19,579 bases of DNA. It comes from Candidatus Zixiibacteriota bacterium (GTDB taxonomy: Bacteria > Zixibacteria > MSB-5A5 > GN15 > JACZUZ01). The DNA lies in NCBI GenBank assembly GCA_022572905.1, contig JACZUZ010000002.1, forward strand, positions 1 to 19,579. The letters are read 5' to 3'. The position numbers and the translations under genes were made by a program. Below the pieces are notes generated by a model. The model had not been told where the DNA came from. It worked only from the letters and a program-made list of their open reading frames with translations, and searched no databases. Below are positions 1-9,135 of the stretch, piece by piece; within the stretch, counting starts at the first letter, position 1, and each line of letters starts with the position of its first letter.

Positions 1-1590
<1,590 letters not shown>

Positions 1591-1677
1591 TCAATAATTT
1601 TAGTCAATAATATTCAATCAAACCGCCGACTTAATTATATTATCAAGCGCGGCCCTTATCTCTCTATAACACTTCAC

Positions 1678-2388
1678 TCATAAATTCGCTACATCTTTTG
1701 GGGAATCAATTGAAATTGATTTACCGCGCACCAAAGTAAGCCCTATCCGCTCGTTATTCTCAAGGATTCTGAGCTGTTCAAGCGATTCAGCGTCCTCGTA
1801 AATTCCTCTATTCCATCCTCTATACCGCAAGAGCCCGGCCCTTCTGTAAAAATAAATTCCGATGTGCTTGAAACGATGTTTGACGCTTGAAAAATCAGGC
1901 CGGTTTCCACGTGTGAACCATTTGGCTTCCCAGCCGCCTTTTTCGGAAACAGCCACGAGTTTCACCGTATTGATATTCTTGAATTCTAATTCGCTCCTGA
2001 TTGGAGTAAAGAGTGTGTGGAAATCAAATTTTCTCCGCACGCGCAAATCTCTCAAGCCTCTTTCCAGCCAAAGATGGCTGAACCGATAATTGTCTCCCTG
2101 TATGTTAATATAGTACGACGCCTTTATTTTGGCGGCCACAGCGGCCGCTCGTTCGGTCCCGTTGCGAAGATTTGCGGGGGTCATCATTGTTTCAGCGCCG
2201 AAATCTGCGGCTATGTCCGCTACCTTTTTTGAATCAGTGGCAATTATTATCTTTGCCGAAAAGCGTAATTTGACAGCCTCCCGCCAGACGTGGTAAATCA
2301 ACGGTTTTCCTGAAATGAGTGTGAGGGCTTTCCCTGGGAATCTTTTGGAGCCAAGTCGAACTGGTATCACCACTACGACCGCCGACAT
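1678..2388 (-). CDS. kdsB: 3-deoxy-manno-octulosonate cytidylyltransferase (CMP-KDO synthetase)
   Basis: Activates KDO with CTP to CMP-KDO, which is transferred to lipid A, so its presence implies an LPS-type outer membrane. The 236 residues (family usually about 245-250) show the nucleotide-binding start IPVRLGSKRFPGKAL (8-22), NGTERAA (76-82), the metal-binding segment NIQGD (95-99), WFTRGNRP for the usual YFSR..IP, HIGIYFYR, LEQLRIL and SIDSPKD near the C terminus. The segment after QGD reads NYRF where most KdsB proteins have EP, so this is a divergent member and its sugar substrate could be a KDO variant. The ATG is preceded by AGGAAAGG about ten bases upstream. It lies between gatC (64-base gap) and pyrG (105-base gap), probably in one transcript; pyrG makes the CTP it uses. 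Confidence 0.88.
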   Translation of the reverse strand: MSAVVVVIPVRLGSKRFPGKALTLISGKPLIYHVWREAVKLRFSAKIIIATDSKKVADIAADFGAETMMTPANLRNGTERAAAVAAKIKASYYINIQGDNYRFSHLWLERGLRDLRVRRKFDFHTLFTPIRSELEFKNINTVKLVAVSEKGGWEAKWFTRGNRPDFSSVKHRFKHIGIYFYRRAGLLRYRGWNRGIYEDAESLEQLRILENNERIGLTLVRGKSISIDSPKDVANL

Positions 2389-2452
2389 TTCAGGCGGCCT
2401 TTCCTGTGGCTGAGAGTTTCGGGAAAGTGGGGCGATCCAGCGAAGACATTGT

Positions 2453-2740
2453 CTATCCTATGACTTTCGGAGCCAGGAAATAATCCCGATCACTTTTAGG
2501 AGCGTTTCGCAAGGCCTCGCTTTTTGGAAGTGAGTCAGTGGGGATATCGTCTCGAAAGACATTCTCCGCGCCGATGAACTGAGACCTGGGAATCACGTTT
2601 TCGGTGTCCACCTTGCTCAAAGTCTCAATATAATGGACTATCTGGTCCAATTCTCCCGAGAGCTTGTCAATCTCAGTATCGCTAAGTTTCAGCCGGGCAA
2701 GTCGCGCCACATGCTGAACATCATCCCTCGAAATAGACAT
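2453..2740 (-). CDS. gatC: Aspartyl/glutamyl-tRNA(Asn/Gln) amidotransferase subunit C
   Basis: Small subunit of the GatCAB complex that converts Asp-tRNA(Asn) and Glu-tRNA(Gln) into the amidated forms; GatC wraps around and stabilises GatA. The 95 residues have the whole-length family pattern: ISRDDVQHVARLARLKLS at the N terminus, the central helix LDQIVHYIETLSKVDTENV, the RDD turn and the C-terminal YFLAPKVIG. I chose the ATG at 2738-2740, which gives the usual length. The frame stays open to a TTG at 2774-2776, but that would add 12 residues unlike the family. No clear Shine-Dalgarno sequence precedes either start. gatA and gatB are not in the window, so this copy is apart from its partners and instead heads the kdsB-pyrG run. 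Confidence 0.95.
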   Translation of the reverse strand: MSISRDDVQHVARLARLKLSDTEIDKLSGELDQIVHYIETLSKVDTENVIPRSQFIGAENVFRDDIPTDSLPKSEALRNAPKSDRDYFLAPKVIG

Positions 2741-2776
2741 GTATCTGAATATGGGCCTACCCGATTCAAAGGTCAA

Positions 2777-2991
2777 GCGTAGTGTAAGTCTTTCTGCGAC
2801 AATAAAATCGCTTGAGAGATGATGATTCAGGCTCGCTTTTGGATTTGTGGTCCAGTTTGAACTCTCTAATCAGATTCTCATCATCACGAATACACGCTAA
2901 AGGAAAAACTCTCAATTCCGATACAACTAAAGCGCGTCCCAGACTGAAACAGAAAGCGCAATGGAATTCAACATATTCAAGTGTTTGAAAC
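2777..2991. other. Divergent intergenic region, gatC / 425-residue gene
   Basis: These 215 bases separate gatC (minus) from the plus-strand cluster that starts at 2992, so promoters in both directions should lie here. I found no convincing -35/-10 pair on either strand. On the minus strand TTGACC with a 17-base spacer to CATATT exists, but it would leave only seven bases before the gatC ATG. A minus-strand open frame of 86 codons crosses the region but has no recognisable family pattern and overlaps both neighbouring 5' ends. Confidence 0.4.
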
Positions 2992-4269
2992 ATGAATAAA
3001 CATATTTCGACTGCGAACAAGCCCAATCCGAAACATGCGCCTATGGTCGGCGCGAAAACGGGCCTGGCTGAAAAATCGTTGCCCGAGAATTCGATTTCTG
3101 TTGATCAGGCTTTGTCGTTGAAGTTGAAATCATTCGAATGGACTCGCGTTGGTGGAGAAGATAATCCATACAATCATTTTCTCCTTCCAATTTTGATGGA
3201 TCTGTTTCAGACCAAAAAGGTTTCGGAGTTCAATTTGAAGTCGCTGGCGTCGATGTTTCCCATACCCTGTCAGCCGCTTCTGGTTCTGGATCAAGATGTT
3301 GTTTCCCCAAGTGACGGAGCGTCGCTTCCGCTTAACGAAATCCGCGAGCTTGTTAACTCAAATAATGTTGATCAATGTGTGAGCAAGATAAGAGTTCCCA
3401 ATGACTCCAATAACTCATCAGACACAATTATTGATACGATGGAATTCTTCGGAGGAGCGACTCTCGGTAGCTCTAATTTGATTGTCGGGGCTCTTTACGA
3501 CGCTACAACAGATCGAAATTGCGAAATGACAACTCATCTGCGTTGGCTTTCCAAACAGATTACCACTGACCTACTCTTACTAAATAATCTCTTTTCGCAG
3601 GGCGATGTCACCGAATCGACTGCTTTGGTGGAAAACGCAACCGGAACAATACTCTGGCGACCGAATGAAGGCTTTCCGAATTTCCCAGCGCTCAATGAAT
3701 TACTCGAAAATGCGCAAAGAGTTATGGGGGTTGAAAATCAAAGAGGCTCTACCAAAGTATGGCGTTCAGCCTCTACGCGACAGATAACTCTGGTGACGAT
3801 GTATGAGAAAGATAACGAGTCCAAAGAGGATAACAATTATCACGCCATCAAACTGCGAGACAATCACAAAGGCGCTATAAGAAGCATATCCAGAATAGTG
3901 GCGTCAACCAGTCTCGCTCGTGATTTCGCAGGGCAAGAAACAGATAATGTGTCAGCGGCGAAGAGAACTGGAGCGCGATCGTTTACGGAGCGAAGCCTGA
4001 TATCTCTATCGCAGTCCTCCGGATTGAAATATCAAGACGACAATCTGGGAAAAACGAACAGGCTCGTTCGACACTTGAGGAAAAAGAATTCAGCGCTTGA
4101 TGAAAATGCCGAGAGAGAAATTCTGAAAAGAAAAGTGGTGGAATTCACCGAAGCCGCTCGTAAAGGGAGCAAGGTTAGGTTGAATCTAAGAAAGACCGAA
4201 TTCGGAAATTCTATTTCACTTGAAACAGACAGCGCCAGAGTTAGCGATAAAAAGGATAACGAGAAATAG
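2992..4269 (+). CDS. Uncharacterised 425-residue protein, possible GAF-like segment
   Basis: I do not recognise this protein. It has no signal peptide and no membrane segment, so it is probably cytoplasmic. Residues about 45-205 look globular; the stretch GATLGSSNLIVGALYDATTD followed by an amphipathic helix HLRWLSKQITTDLLLLNNL resembles the last strand and helix of a GAF domain, a weak resemblance only. From about residue 300 to the end it is rich in Arg, Lys, Ser and Asn, hydrophilic and perhaps partly disordered. The ATG at 2992 is the first in frame and has no Shine-Dalgarno sequence. It is followed after 71 bases by the degenerate NtrC-type regulator and then by a GAF-like protein, all on the plus strand, which suggests one regulatory or sensory unit. 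The sequence supports no specific function. Confidence 0.7.
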   Translation: MNKHISTANKPNPKHAPMVGAKTGLAEKSLPENSISVDQALSLKLKSFEWTRVGGEDNPYNHFLLPILMDLFQTKKVSEFNLKSLASMFPIPCQPLLVLDQDVVSPSDGASLPLNEIRELVNSNNVDQCVSKIRVPNDSNNSSDTIIDTMEFFGGATLGSSNLIVGALYDATTDRNCEMTTHLRWLSKQITTDLLLLNNLFSQGDVTESTALVENATGTILWRPNEGFPNFPALNELLENAQRVMGVENQRGSTKVWRSASTRQITLVTMYEKDNESKEDNNYHAIKLRDNHKGAIRSISRIVASTSLARDFAGQETDNVSAAKRTGARSFTERSLISLSQSSGLKYQDDNLGKTNRLVRHLRKKNSALDENAEREILKRKVVEFTEAARKGSKVRLNLRKTEFGNSISLETDSARVSDKKDNEK

Positions 4270-4340
4270 CGAACTCGGTGGCCACGTATCAGCTTCAGGC
4301 GAATCTATATCATCTTGATAACAAGTAATTCTGTCAAAAT

Positions 4341-5738
4341 ATGAAAAGAGAAAATTTTATGAATACTATTTCGACGATGATTGTGGTTAAAGATAACCAG
4401 ATAGCGGACATCATTAGTAAGGCCGCAGGGGAGCTGAATCACTCGCTACGCCGCGCAAATTCTGAAGCGGATGTTTCGAGAGAAATGACCTACGGACGAC
4501 ATGAGCTGGTATTTATCTCTAGTGACATAACCGATGATCTCTCTTCACTCATTAGTTCAATCAAGAGATCAGCCTTTCAACCAGCCGTTATTTTGATTTC
4601 CGATGATGACTCATCTGTTCAGACTGTCGAGGGCTTGCGCTCCGGCGCTGATGATTTGCTGATCGCGCCTGCAACTGTCGACCGTGTGAGAATCTTGATT
4701 GAACGTGCTCTGGAGAATCGACGAATGCGTCAGGATTTGATCAACTTGCGTTCAAGAATGGCCTGGCAATACGGACTGGACAATATAGTCGGAAACTCTC
4801 TAGCGATGCGTACTCTAAAGGAGTCATTGACTCATCTGGCGAAAACTGAGTTAACTGTTTTGATCACCGGAGAGTCCGGAGCGGGGAAGGGCTTAATCGC
4901 GAATGTTATCCATCAACGTTCAAATCGTCGTAGGATGCCGATGATAACAGTCAACTGTTCAGCCATCCCGTCCCGGATGCTAGGCTCCGAGATATTTGGC
5001 TCTCAAAACTCCTCCGCAGAGGGATATACAAACGCGATTCCAGGTAAGTTAGAGGAAGCCAATGGCGGCACGCTTCTTCTAAACAATATTTCCAAGCTTC
5101 CAATGGATGTGCAGTCGCGACTTCTGACAGTAATAGGTGAAATCAAAAATGTATCCGACGGCAATCGCGCGAAGCTGGATGTTCGAATTCTGACGACTTC
5201 TAATCAGAATTTGAGCTCCAGTGGGTTTAACCAGGAGTTACTTACCGCTCTTTCTGGTTTCAGAGTTGCGATTCCCGCGTTGCGAGACCGAGCCGAAGAC
5301 ATTCCGTTGTTAGTAGAAAGACTCTTGAGAGAAAATGAATACGACAGCGGCAAAAGTGAAACCACATCAAATCTGTGGACAAGCGCCAAGGCGATGGAAA
5401 AACTCATTACATATTCATGGCCGGAAAATGTGCGTGAGCTCAAGAGTGTTATCAAGCGCGCATCCGATCTTGTTCGCGGAGACGAAATTCAGGCAGAGGA
5501 AATTATCTTTACGTCAAAATTCGCCTCTTCTGGAACCATCGGAATAGGTCGTAATATTGAGAGCGCAGATTTTGGAAGTGGATCGCTTGAAACAACGTAT
5601 AGAAATCGAATACTAAAATCCCTTGAAGAAAACGACTGGAACTTCACTCAAACAGCCAATGAATTAGGAATTGGCAGAACAACACTCTGGCGAAAGGTCA
5701 AAAAATTTAATCTTAGACGCGAAGTTATATCCATGTAG
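4341..5738 (+). CDS. NtrC-family regulator with degenerate receiver and AAA+ domains, intact Fis-type HTH
   Basis: The layout is that of a bacterial enhancer-binding protein: receiver-like domain (about 10-125), AAA+ domain (about 145-380), Fis-type helix-turn-helix (about 418-458, with NFTQTANELGIGRTTLWRKV). Walker A GESGAGKG (177-184), sensor I TSN and sensor II WPENVREL (360-367) are kept. The residues for activity are not. The receiver phospho-Asp position reads Ser (LVFISSD) and the conserved Lys is Ala (IAP). GAFTGA, which contacts sigma-54, aligns to SSAEGY (224-229). Walker B LFLDEI is LLLNNI (245-250), losing both acidic residues. The two arginine fingers of F-R-x-D-L-x-x-R-L align to Asn297 and Ala303. 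It may bind ATP but should not hydrolyse it or remodel sigma-54, so a DNA-binding regulator working another way is likely. A second ATG at 4359 is possible. The frame is unbroken, arguing against a dead gene. Confidence 0.9.
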   Translation: MKRENFMNTISTMIVVKDNQIADIISKAAGELNHSLRRANSEADVSREMTYGRHELVFISSDITDDLSSLISSIKRSAFQPAVILISDDDSSVQTVEGLRSGADDLLIAPATVDRVRILIERALENRRMRQDLINLRSRMAWQYGLDNIVGNSLAMRTLKESLTHLAKTELTVLITGESGAGKGLIANVIHQRSNRRRMPMITVNCSAIPSRMLGSEIFGSQNSSAEGYTNAIPGKLEEANGGTLLLNNISKLPMDVQSRLLTVIGEIKNVSDGNRAKLDVRILTTSNQNLSSSGFNQELLTALSGFRVAIPALRDRAEDIPLLVERLLRENEYDSGKSETTSNLWTSAKAMEKLITYSWPENVRELKSVIKRASDLVRGDEIQAEEIIFTSKFASSGTIGIGRNIESADFGSGSLETTYRNRILKSLEENDWNFTQTANELGIGRTTLWRKVKKFNLRREVISM

Positions 5739-5821
5739 AATTCTTGCTATGACCAATAAATGCCAGAAGAATACAAGAACGCAATGTCGTAATTTTATGA
5801 ACTGATATTGCTGAAGCCAGG

Positions 5822-5827
5822 TATACT
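5822..5827 (+). promoter_or_regulatory. Possible -10 element for the GAF-like gene
   Basis: TATACT matches the sigma-70 -10 consensus at five of six positions and lies 23 bases before the ATG at 5851. No good -35 box sits at 16-18 bases; the nearest sequences are GAACTG and TGAACT. It is a weak call, but it could give the GAF-like gene its own transcript. Confidence 0.25.
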
Positions 5828-5850
5828 ATCAAGTCGATGTCGAATAAACT

Positions 5851-6405
5851 ATGCCACTAAGCTCACTATCTCCGGAAAAAACGGCGCTGAAAATTTCTAC
5901 ATCGACGCTTGAGAGTGAGCTTATAAGCCTTAACGCTAGTTCGTTAGATCTTCCAGAGCTATTCAAAAAATTTCTAGATAAAATTCGCAAAACATTCTCT
6001 CTGCGACGGGCCGTCCTCTTTACGTCACACACTCAGCCATTACGAATCGTTTCACTAGCTATGTGGAACAGAGGCGAGCTTTCCACCGGAGTGGCGATAA
6101 CTATTCCGAATGAAGACTCTCTTCTTGCAGAGCTGATTGACACTAACTGCGTTAAAATTATTTCGCCTGTTGTGGAAAGTCCCGGAAATTTCATTGAGTC
6201 ACGGCTTCTCCTTGATCATCCGGGAGGAGCGCTCGCTATTTATCCGATGGTCGATGATTCAAATCCGACCGGAATTATTTGCCTGGTGTCGGATGAAGAA
6301 ACCGCCTTTTTCGGTGAAAACTTATTTCTAAAAAATATGATTAAGATTTTCTCCGAACTAACCAGAGATCATCTTCCTCGCTATGATAATCTGCGCAAAT
6401 ACTAA
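5851..6405 (+). CDS. Small GAF-like domain protein
   Basis: A 184-residue protein without signal peptide or membrane segment. After a helix around LPELFKKFLDKIRKTFSL comes RRAVLFTSHTQPLRIVSLAMWNRG, then a run ending GGALAIYPMVDDSNPTGIICLVSD and a closing helix ENLFLKNMIKIFSELTRDHL. This strand-strand-helix order, with the closing strand of type 'tGiicLvsd', is typical of GAF domains, which sense small ligands or act as protein-interaction modules. No ligand-binding residues can be named from the sequence. An in-frame TAA lies two codons before the ATG, so the start is well bounded. It follows the degenerate NtrC-type regulator by 112 bases on the same strand and may supply a sensory input that the regulator's dead receiver domain cannot. 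It converges on mltG. Confidence 0.72.
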   Translation: MPLSSLSPEKTALKISTSTLESELISLNASSLDLPELFKKFLDKIRKTFSLRRAVLFTSHTQPLRIVSLAMWNRGELSTGVAITIPNEDSLLAELIDTNCVKIISPVVESPGNFIESRLLLDHPGGALAIYPMVDDSNPTGIICLVSDEETAFFGENLFLKNMIKIFSELTRDHLPRYDNLRKY

Positions 6406-6517
6406 AGCCTGGCGCCCCCCATCTATTACAGGTAATACTGCAGTAATAGTCATAGAAAAATAATCATACAGAAAAACTGGAATTTCACGCTCTTTATCGC
6501 CGACGCTGGCGCATCGT

Positions 6518-7687
6518 TCAATCTGTTTTGCTCCTGCTTTTTTCCATTTTGATTTTGTCGCGCGCACGGTTATGCCCGCTCAGATTTTCACTGAAAACAT
6601 GCTGGCCGGAGCCGGCGGCGACAAAATACAAATAATCCGTTTGTGCGGGCCTGGCCGCGGCCGCAAGTGACGCCAGACCCGGAGAGTTGATCGGACCCGG
6701 AGGCAGACCTTTGAACTTGTATGTGTTGTAGCGGCTGTCCACTTCAAGATCTTTGTAAAAAAGTCTACGGCGAATTCCGTTTAAAGCGAATCTCACAGTG
6801 GGATCCGCCTGCATAAGCATATTTCGTTTGAGCCGATTGTGATAAACCGATGAAATAATCTCACGTTCGTCGCCATCCCGAGCCTCAGCCTCTATAATTG
6901 ACGCCATCGTAACCAGCTCTCTCAAATTCAGAGTGAGGGTTTTTTCTTCTCGTAAAGTCTCAACTTGACTCAATGCCATTTTGACTAAATGATCTATTAC
7001 AAATTCGGCGTCACTTTCGACCGGGAAGCGATAAGTTTCTGGAAAAAGATATCCCTCCAGGTCGGGTAGCTTGTATTTATTTGTGACGCCTGTCGTGTCA
7101 TAACAAAGCGCTGCGAATTCACTGGAATCTATTTGCATTTCCTTAAAGAAAATCGACGCAGTCTGGGCAATAGACAGACCTTCGGGAATCGTAACCAGAA
7201 TTGTAGCTACTTTTCCGGAAGCGAGATCATCAAGGATAGAGCGCAGAGAGATATCGCCCGAAAAATCATAACGACCCACCGCCAGGCGCCGATCAATTCC
7301 GCGTAGCGAAGCGATTAATTTAAATAAGAAACTATTGGAGAGGAGATTTGCGTTATCAAATTGAGATATCACTTCGCCGAATGTGTCGTTCGGACGGACA
7401 TGAACTGTCACTATTTTTTCATCGAGTATTATTTCTTTTGTATAAAGATTCCATCCAAATACCAAGGCGAAGATTACACATATCAATGTAAGTAAGCTGG
7501 CGTATTTTACAAGTTTATTCATTGTGATGACTTTTCCCAGCCAGAGAATAATTCCGATCGCCCCAAGTCCGATTGTGACCAGAATATAGACGACAATTTC
7601 CAACAATCGGGAAACCTGCGGCGCAGGCTCATTTGTATTCTCTTCGCTCTTATCTTTATCGACATATTCATCTGATGAATCAAACAT
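6518..7687 (-). CDS. mltG: Endolytic murein transglycosylase MltG
   Basis: Inner-membrane YceG/MltG enzyme that cuts nascent peptidoglycan strands and so sets glycan length. After the membrane part comes a LysM-like subdomain (about 91-165), then the catalytic domain with LEGYLFPETY (210-219), the catalytic Glu266 in ASIIEAEA and SRYNTYKFKGLPPGPINSPG (318-337). The frame encodes 389 residues, with an acidic start (1-22) and two hydrophobic segments, about 29-53 and 63-82; most MltG proteins have one. A start at the ATG at 7520-7522 would give 334 residues with one membrane segment and the more usual N terminus, with GGGAAAAG about ten bases upstream, and may be the true one. The long form starts 21 bases after ruvX ends, so the pair is very likely cotranscribed; ruvX-mltG is a common neighbourhood. 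Confidence 0.93.
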   Translation of the reverse strand: MFDSSDEYVDKDKSEENTNEPAPQVSRLLEIVVYILVTIGLGAIGIILWLGKVITMNKLVKYASLLTLICVIFALVFGWNLYTKEIILDEKIVTVHVRPNDTFGEVISQFDNANLLSNSFLFKLIASLRGIDRRLAVGRYDFSGDISLRSILDDLASGKVATILVTIPEGLSIAQTASIFFKEMQIDSSEFAALCYDTTGVTNKYKLPDLEGYLFPETYRFPVESDAEFVIDHLVKMALSQVETLREEKTLTLNLRELVTMASIIEAEARDGDEREIISSVYHNRLKRNMLMQADPTVRFALNGIRRRLFYKDLEVDSRYNTYKFKGLPPGPINSPGLASLAAAARPAQTDYLYFVAAGSGQHVFSENLSGHNRARDKIKMEKSRSKTD

Positions 7688-7708
7688 TTTTTCGAAGACA
7701 GTCCGATA

Positions 7709-8158
7709 TTATCTGCGGGGAATTCCGCTTTCATCAAGCCAGCGTTGCAGAATAAACACGGCGGCGATTGAGTCTATTTTGCCTTCTCGTCGTGTCTTGC
7801 TGGTAATTCTCTTGCCGCTTCTTTTAAGCGCCTCGCGCGCCTCGTCTGTGCTGTCTCTTTCATCCTGTCTATAAATATTCAATTCTGTCAATTCGTTTAA
7901 TTTTCCGATAAAGTGATCGACCATGCGACATCTTTCCCCTTTAGACCCACCGTCAGGGGCCAACGGATATCCAACCACGATCCCCATAAGATTTCGCGAG
8001 TCAATCTCTGCGGCGATCAAACTGGCGGCTTCTCTCGCTGATTTCACATTCAGTGTCTTGCATTCTCCGGCCAGAGTCGCGGAGGCGTCAGAGAATGAAA
8101 TACCCATTCGTCTCTCGCCGTAATCAATTCCCAGATAAATTTGATCAGCGTTGGTCAT
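7709..8158 (-). CDS. ruvX: Putative pre-16S rRNA nuclease / Holliday junction resolvase-like YqgF
   Basis: RNase H-fold nuclease of the YqgF/RuvX family, linked to 5' maturation of 16S rRNA and, in some species, to Holliday junction processing. The protein shows LGIDYGERRMGIS with the first catalytic Asp, VVGYPLAPDGG, the RQDERDST segment (family: DERLST) and the C-terminal acidic motif IDSIAAVFILQRWL. From the ATG at 8156-8158 it is 149 residues, near the usual 130-150. An ATG at 8177-8179 would add seven residues; the inner start places the first motif at the normal distance, with AGGG only two bases ahead of it, so the start is uncertain. It heads a two-gene minus-strand unit with mltG and is divergent from the rml operon. 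Confidence 0.94.
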   Translation of the reverse strand: MTNADQIYLGIDYGERRMGISFSDASATLAGECKTLNVKSAREAASLIAAEIDSRNLMGIVVGYPLAPDGGSKGERCRMVDHFIGKLNELTELNIYRQDERDSTDEAREALKRSGKRITSKTRREGKIDSIAAVFILQRWLDESGIPRR

Positions 8159-8275
8159 GTCCCTATGATAATAAAGCATAATGTCAAAGTTTCATATTAA
8201 CGCTCATATTGGTCTGAAAGGATATAGCCACAGAATGGGAAAATTAGATAGTTCGTGAGGTTGACGTTCGGTGGC

Positions 8276-8304
8276 TTGGCAATCCGGACCGATTATCCTA
8301 TTCT
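8276..8304 (+). promoter_or_regulatory. Predicted sigma-70-type promoter of the rml operon
   Basis: TTGGCA (8276-8281) and TATTCT (8299-8304) are separated by exactly 17 bases, matching five of six and four of six consensus positions. Transcription would begin near 8311, leaving a leader of about 28 bases before the GTG at 8339. Its position inside the longer possible reading frame of rmlA (GTG at 8255) is one reason to prefer the shorter start. Confidence 0.5.
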
Positions 8305-8338
8305 AAAGAATGTTTGCCCAAGCGAAAAGAGAGTACGC

Positions 8339-9085
8339 GTGAAAGGAGTGATCTTAGCGGGTGGCGAGGGTGTTCGGCTCCGTCCATTCACTGAGAATAT
8401 CAATAAGCATCTGCTTGAAATAGGCGAACACCCGATGATTCACTCTCCGCTAAGCGTTCTCTGCGAAGCTGGTATTAGCGAAGTTTTGATTGTCACCGGA
8501 GAGCGCTGGATTGATGATTTCAAGCGAAAGATCGGCGAACCAACGCAGTGGGGACTCAGATCAATATCCTACGTAGCGCAAAGTGAAAGCGCTGGCATCG
8601 TAAACGCTCTCTCAATGGCGGAGCAATTTGCAGGAGACGAAAATCTTATAGTCATGCTCGGCGATAATTTGATCGAAAAACCGCCCTATGAGGCTATCAA
8701 GGCGTTCTCGCAAAACCCGCAGGGCGCGAAAGTGGTTCTCAAGGAAATTTCAAATCCGCGAGAATTTGGAGTCGCCACCCTCAAGTGCGGACAAATTACC
8801 GACATAGTTGAAAAGCCCGACGAACCGGAATCGGATCTGGCCGTAATTGGTCTATATCTCTACGATAGTACGGTGTTCAAGAGAATCCGCGCTGTTGAGC
8901 CATCGGCCAGGGGTGAATACGAAATCACCGATCTCAATAAGAGCTTTCTTGAGGATGAGCGCCTTGGCTGGGTTGAGCTTAGCGGGTGGTGGATGGATTG
9001 TGGTTCAACCGATAATCTGGCTGAGGCGAGAAAATTCGCCGATTCGGGAAAGCTCCGCTTGAAAAAAACTTCCGAAACTGTCTAA
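8339..9085 (+). CDS. rmlA: Glucose-1-phosphate thymidylyltransferase, short form
   Basis: Joins glucose-1-phosphate and dTTP to dTDP-glucose, the first step of dTDP-L-rhamnose synthesis. From the GTG at 8339 the 248-residue protein starts directly with the nucleotide-binding signature KGVILAGGEGVRLRPFTENI, then NKHLLEIGEHPMI, the metal-binding VMLGDNL, FGVATL, EKPDEPESDLAVIGLYLYD and SARGEYEITDLN near the C terminus. The Thr of the usual G-T-R is Val here. The frame is open back to a GTG at 8255, but those 28 residues match nothing in the family and contain the predicted promoter. AGAGAG lies about six bases ahead of the chosen start. At about 250 residues it belongs to the short group, lacking the C-terminal part of 290-residue RmlA enzymes. 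Context (rmlC, rmlB, rmlD follow) supports the thymidylyl assignment over other sugar nucleotidyltransferases. Confidence 0.9.
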   Translation: MKGVILAGGEGVRLRPFTENINKHLLEIGEHPMIHSPLSVLCEAGISEVLIVTGERWIDDFKRKIGEPTQWGLRSISYVAQSESAGIVNALSMAEQFAGDENLIVMLGDNLIEKPPYEAIKAFSQNPQGAKVVLKEISNPREFGVATLKCGQITDIVEKPDEPESDLAVIGLYLYDSTVFKRIRAVEPSARGEYEITDLNKSFLEDERLGWVELSGWWMDCGSTDNLAEARKFADSGKLRLKKTSETV

Positions 9086-9135
9086 GCGGTCTTTTTAAAT
9101 AAATCTTAATTTCTTGCTTTTTAGCGAGTGCAAAT

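Noticed and set aside
2766..3026. Minus-strand open frame of 86 codons upstream of gatC
   Set aside because: It shows no family pattern, overlaps the 5' end of the plus-strand gene and ends just before gatC; it is most likely a chance frame in the divergent promoter region.
4341..5738. Pseudogene status for the degenerate NtrC-type regulator
   Set aside because: There is no frameshift or internal stop in 465 codons, and the fold-determining and DNA-binding motifs are well kept.
6425..6445. Adjacent palindromes ATTACAGGTAAT and TACTGCAGTA between the GAF-like gene and mltG, considered as a bidirectional terminator
   Set aside because: The stems are short and AT-rich and no T-run follows on either strand; it is probably chance.
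8255..8338. Longer rmlA starting at GTG 8255
   Set aside because: The extra 28 residues match no nucleotidyltransferase N terminus and contain the predicted promoter; the family starts right at the GTG at 8339.
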